Shown: positions 60,932 to 64,000 of the stretch, piece after piece
Layout of the letters: each line of letters starts with the position of its first letter
Numbering within the stretch: position 1 is the stretch's first letter
Assembly (NCBI GenBank): GCA_028583405.1
Contig: CM053259.1
Span: forward strand, 15,304,594 to 15,368,593
Direction: 5' to 3'
Length of the DNA: 64,000 bases
Source: Pogonophryne albipinna
Lineage: Eukaryota > Chordata > Actinopteri > Perciformes > Artedidraconidae
The notes under the pieces: model-generated
Told to the model about the DNA's origin: nothing
Databases searched by the model: none
Seen by the model: the letters and a program-made list of their open reading frames with translations, nothing else
Program-made: the position numbers and the translations under genes

Positions 60932-61970
60932 CAGTGGCGACTGGTCATTAGGGGCACAGCCCCACCTAGTGTCAACAGAAAGTATTAAAATAATGATTAC
61001 AACAAAATGCAAAATAAAAATATATATAAAATATATTTTAAGATCATGTTTAATCATCTGATTCGTCTGTACATTGCTGTTTTAGTATGTGTTCTTCTAA
61101 TTAGTGTCTACAGTGTGTGCCTATTGAGCTGTTTAGAGCCATGTGGGACAAAACCCGATCATGCCCCTCCCTCCAAGTGAACGGTGACTGTAAAAACTAC
61201 ACTGCGCATGCTCAGAGTATTTTCCTATTTAATGTGTGTGGCAAAAAATAATGACCATAGGGGCATAGAGCTGCCATCCCCACCATACGTCATCTCACAT
61301 AATTCAGAGCTGATTGGCTGTAAGTACGTGTGTGAAGAGCAGGTGAAGAGGAGGAGAGAGACGCATCCTAAAACCAGGAAGTAAGCTGCGCATGGCTTCC
61401 CTCCACAAAAAGCAATGAGATTTCTCCATAGGATTTTAGAAAATAGCTCAAAATAAGATCTGAGGGAAACGTAGCTGTTAGATAAATGTACGTTTTGTTC
61501 AGCTGGATAATATCCACATGTCTACCCTACTTTTATAATTTTCGAATCATAAATCTATCGATTAGATTTATGATAGACTTTTGAAACTACAAGAAGATAA
61601 GGAGGACTTTTACAAAAAAGTAATAGAGATTTTTGTCCAGAAGGCTTGGCAAATGGACTTCATCTTCAAATCAAGGTAAGACCACAATTTTATTGAAAAT
61701 GGGATCTTACTAAGAGAGAACAATTCAATATTTAAATTATATAAATTACATTTTTTGGGTATCCTTCTGTTGAACTGTCTGTTTAAAATTAATTGAAGCA
61801 TCAGACTTGAAAATAATATTATATTTTGATTTAGGTCAAAATATAATATTTGTAAACCTGAAGAGTCAGTGCCAGTGCCTCGCCAGCCATGAACCTCTCT
61901 GCAGAAGCTTATATATAGACATCTAAGTTTTTTGTGCCCCACCACTTTTGTACATATAGAAACGCCACTG
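60932..61970. mobile_element. hAT-type element with perfect 8-bp target duplication
   Basis: Left end CAGTGGCGACTGGTCATTAG, right end ATATAGAAACGCCACTG. The duplication AAGGCCAG is identical at 60924-60931 and 61971-61978. GGGGCACAGCCCCACC on the left and TGTGCCCCACC on the right are subterminal inverted motifs. It is 1039 bases with no coding capacity. Confidence 0.95.
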
Positions 61971-62099
61971 AAGGCCAGTCATGCTAACATGCTAAATGTG
62001 GGCCTTCCAGCAGCATGACTTCTTGATTAGTTTGGAAGCTTTTACCAGCAGTAACATGTGGGAGGGATTTTTGGCTGTTTGGCTCAGTTATACCTGTTC

Positions 62100-64000
62100 T
62101 AATAATAATAAATTCGATTTATAAAGCACCTTTCATTGCTCACAGCAATCCCAAGGTGCTACAAGAGGCATAATAAAAACAAACAAAATAAACAAAATTT
62201 TAATCAAAAGCTTTTTAAAAAAGAAAGGTTTTTAAGCCTTTCTTGAAGGCGTCAGTGGTCTGTGGAGTCCTCAGGTGGTCTGGGAGGGAATTCCACAGAC
62301 GAGGAGCAGCTGCACAGAAAGCCCGATCCCCCATTGTGCGGAGTTTGGTCCGCGGGGGACGAAGCCGATGGTTAGTTGTGGAGCGGAGGTTGCATGTGGA
62401 GGTTTGAGATGTCAGAAGTTCCTTCAGGTATGGAGGAGCGTTCCCGTGGATGCATTGATGGGTCAGTAGTGCGATCTTGTATTCGATCCTGAATGAGACA
62501 GGAAGTCAGTGGAGGGAATGAAGAACGGGTGTGATGTGGTTGTATTTTCTCACCCTCATCAGGATCCTAGCGGCACTGTTCTGTACATATTGGAGCTTCT
62601 GAAGGCTCCCGCTAGGAGTCCCGATGAGGAGAGCGTTGCAGTAATCGAGACTTGAGGAGACGAAGGCATGGACCAGTTGTTCAGCATCTGACAGGGAGAG
62701 TGTGGGACGGAGTTTTGCAATGTTCCTGAGGTGGTAGAAGGAGGTTTTGCACAGGTGTTTGATGTGGGTGTCAAAAGTTAGATGTCTGTCAAATATTACA
62801 CCCAGGTTGGTAACTGCTGTGGAGAGGGGTATGTTTTGTTCAGAAAAGGTAATGTGGGTTATGGGAGATGACTGGACCTGGTTTGGTTTTCTCGCATCCA
62901 GGCCTTTATCTCCTCAATGCAGGTGTGAAGGGATGTTGATGGGAGAGGTGACTATGATGGTGACAGTGAGGAAGCATGTGGGATAGAGTCAGTCTTTATA
63001 TATAGCTGCGTGTCATCAGAGTAGCAATGGAATGATATTCCATGCTTGCTGATGACACGGCCAAGGGGCAGAGTGTACAGGGTGAACAGAGTGGGCCCAA
63101 GGACCGACCCTTGAGGGACACCACAGGTGACAGGGTGTGTCTGGGACCTCGCACCTCCCAAGGAGACGTACTCTGTTCTTCCAGACAGGTAGGACTGGAA
63201 CCAGCTTAGGGCGGAGTCCGATGGTGTGTTCGAGGCGCTGAAGGAGAATGTTATGGTCGACAGTGTCGAATGCTGCTGTCAGATCCAGGAGGATGAGGAC
63301 AGATGGGGATCCAGTATCAGCCGCCATCAACAGGTCGTTTGTGACCCTGACCAGAGCTGTTTCAGTGCTGTGGGCGGAACGGAAACCGGACTGGAATTTT
63401 TCAAAGAGGCCGTTTAATTGTAGATAGTCCTGAAGCTGGGCGGCAACTACTTTTTTCAGCACCTTGGCTAGAAATGGGAGGTTGGAGATGGGCCAGTAGT
63501 TGGCGAGGATATCTGGGTCTAGGGTGGGTTTTTTGAGAAGGGGTCTGATGACGGCAATTTTAAGAGCCAATGGAACATGACCAGCCTTGAGGGAGCTGTT
63601 GATGACGTAGGTGATCATGGGACTTATAACCGAGATGTTCGATTTGACAAGGGCTGTGGGTAGAGGGTCTAGTGTGCAGGGTTTCATCTTGCAGGTGATG
63701 TCCTCAACCTCTTGCTGAGAGATCTCCGTGAAGCAGCAGAGCGGTTGGAAAATCCCATGCTGTGGGTTAACAGTAGGGACAGGGGACAAGGGGTGGAGAG
63801 AAGAGAGCGAATAGTGGCAACTATTGTCCTGAAGAAAGTAACACAATTATTGCACTGCTCTTCTGTAGTGTGTTATTTGGACATGAAAGGCTAATTAATT
63901 GGTTTGGGAATGGCCATGGAGTGTTCTTGCAGAGAAGTTGAACCTGGAGCACATTGGAGGACGTTGCGTGCACTAAAGGTTCAGACAGGTGAGTTGGCAA
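62100..64000 (-). mobile_element. L2-like LINE, 3' part, running off the right edge
   Basis: On the - strand the element ends with GCTTTATAAATCGAATTT and a TTATTATTATT tail (62,112-62,100), the usual L2-type 3' end. Upstream is reverse transcriptase sequence. The 5' part lies outside the window. Confidence 0.85.
62952..63846 (-). pseudogene. L2-like LINE reverse transcriptase fragment
   Basis: First frame (63,846-63,170): [56 protein letters not shown] and [17 protein letters not shown]. Second frame (63,161-62,952): [19 protein letters not shown] and [11 protein letters not shown], holding the catalytic SDD. A frameshift near 63,165 separates them, so the copy is dead. The domain order fits L2 of the CR1 group; Rex1 was considered and is less likely. 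Confidence 0.85.

Overview
This is a 64 kb piece of a ray-finned (percomorph-like) fish genome. The genes are split into introns with GT/AG boundaries. The intergenic DNA is AT-rich and holds long (CA)n and (TAGG)n arrays, V-type SINEs, hAT-type elements, a DIRS retroelement and an L2-type LINE. The five protein-coding genes I could rebuild exon by exon are counterparts of genes in the human 1q21.3 block (S100A cluster, SHE, PBXIP1, CKS1B).

Layout: (1) 1-9.3 kb, SHE, an SH2 adapter, six coding exons on the + strand. (2) 12.4-27.7 kb, three S100-type EF-hand genes in tandem on the - strand: an S100A1-like gene with a C-terminal extension, an S100 protein with a 130-residue Ala/Glu/Lys/Val-rich tail, and a short S100A13-like gene. 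Microsatellites crowd this region. (3) 28.7-38.7 kb, PBXIP1 on the - strand, nine coding exons giving 845 residues. It has one transmembrane segment, coiled coil, a His/Gln repeat and a conserved C-terminal domain. (4) 41.2-44.3 kb, CKS1B on the + strand, three coding exons, with a promoter carrying three CCAAT boxes and a CHR element. (5) 44.3-49 kb, gene-free DNA with MITE-like repeats. (6) 49-60.7 kb, a broken DIRS-type retroelement that has received at least four later insertions; one of these holds a broken Ty3/gypsy element. (7) 60.9-62 kb, a hAT-type element. (8) 62.1 kb to the right edge, an L2-like LINE on the - strand.

SHE (phosphotyrosine adapter), the S100s (calcium sensors), PBXIP1 (cytoskeleton and PBX/ER-linked scaffold) and CKS1B (CDK and SCF-SKP2 cofactor) do not form one pathway. 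They are neighbours through ancient synteny. Six hAT-type elements could be bounded to the base by perfect 8-bp target-site duplications. I found no complete transposase or reverse transcriptase, so all mobile elements here look inactive. I found no tRNA or rRNA gene and no CRISPR-like array.
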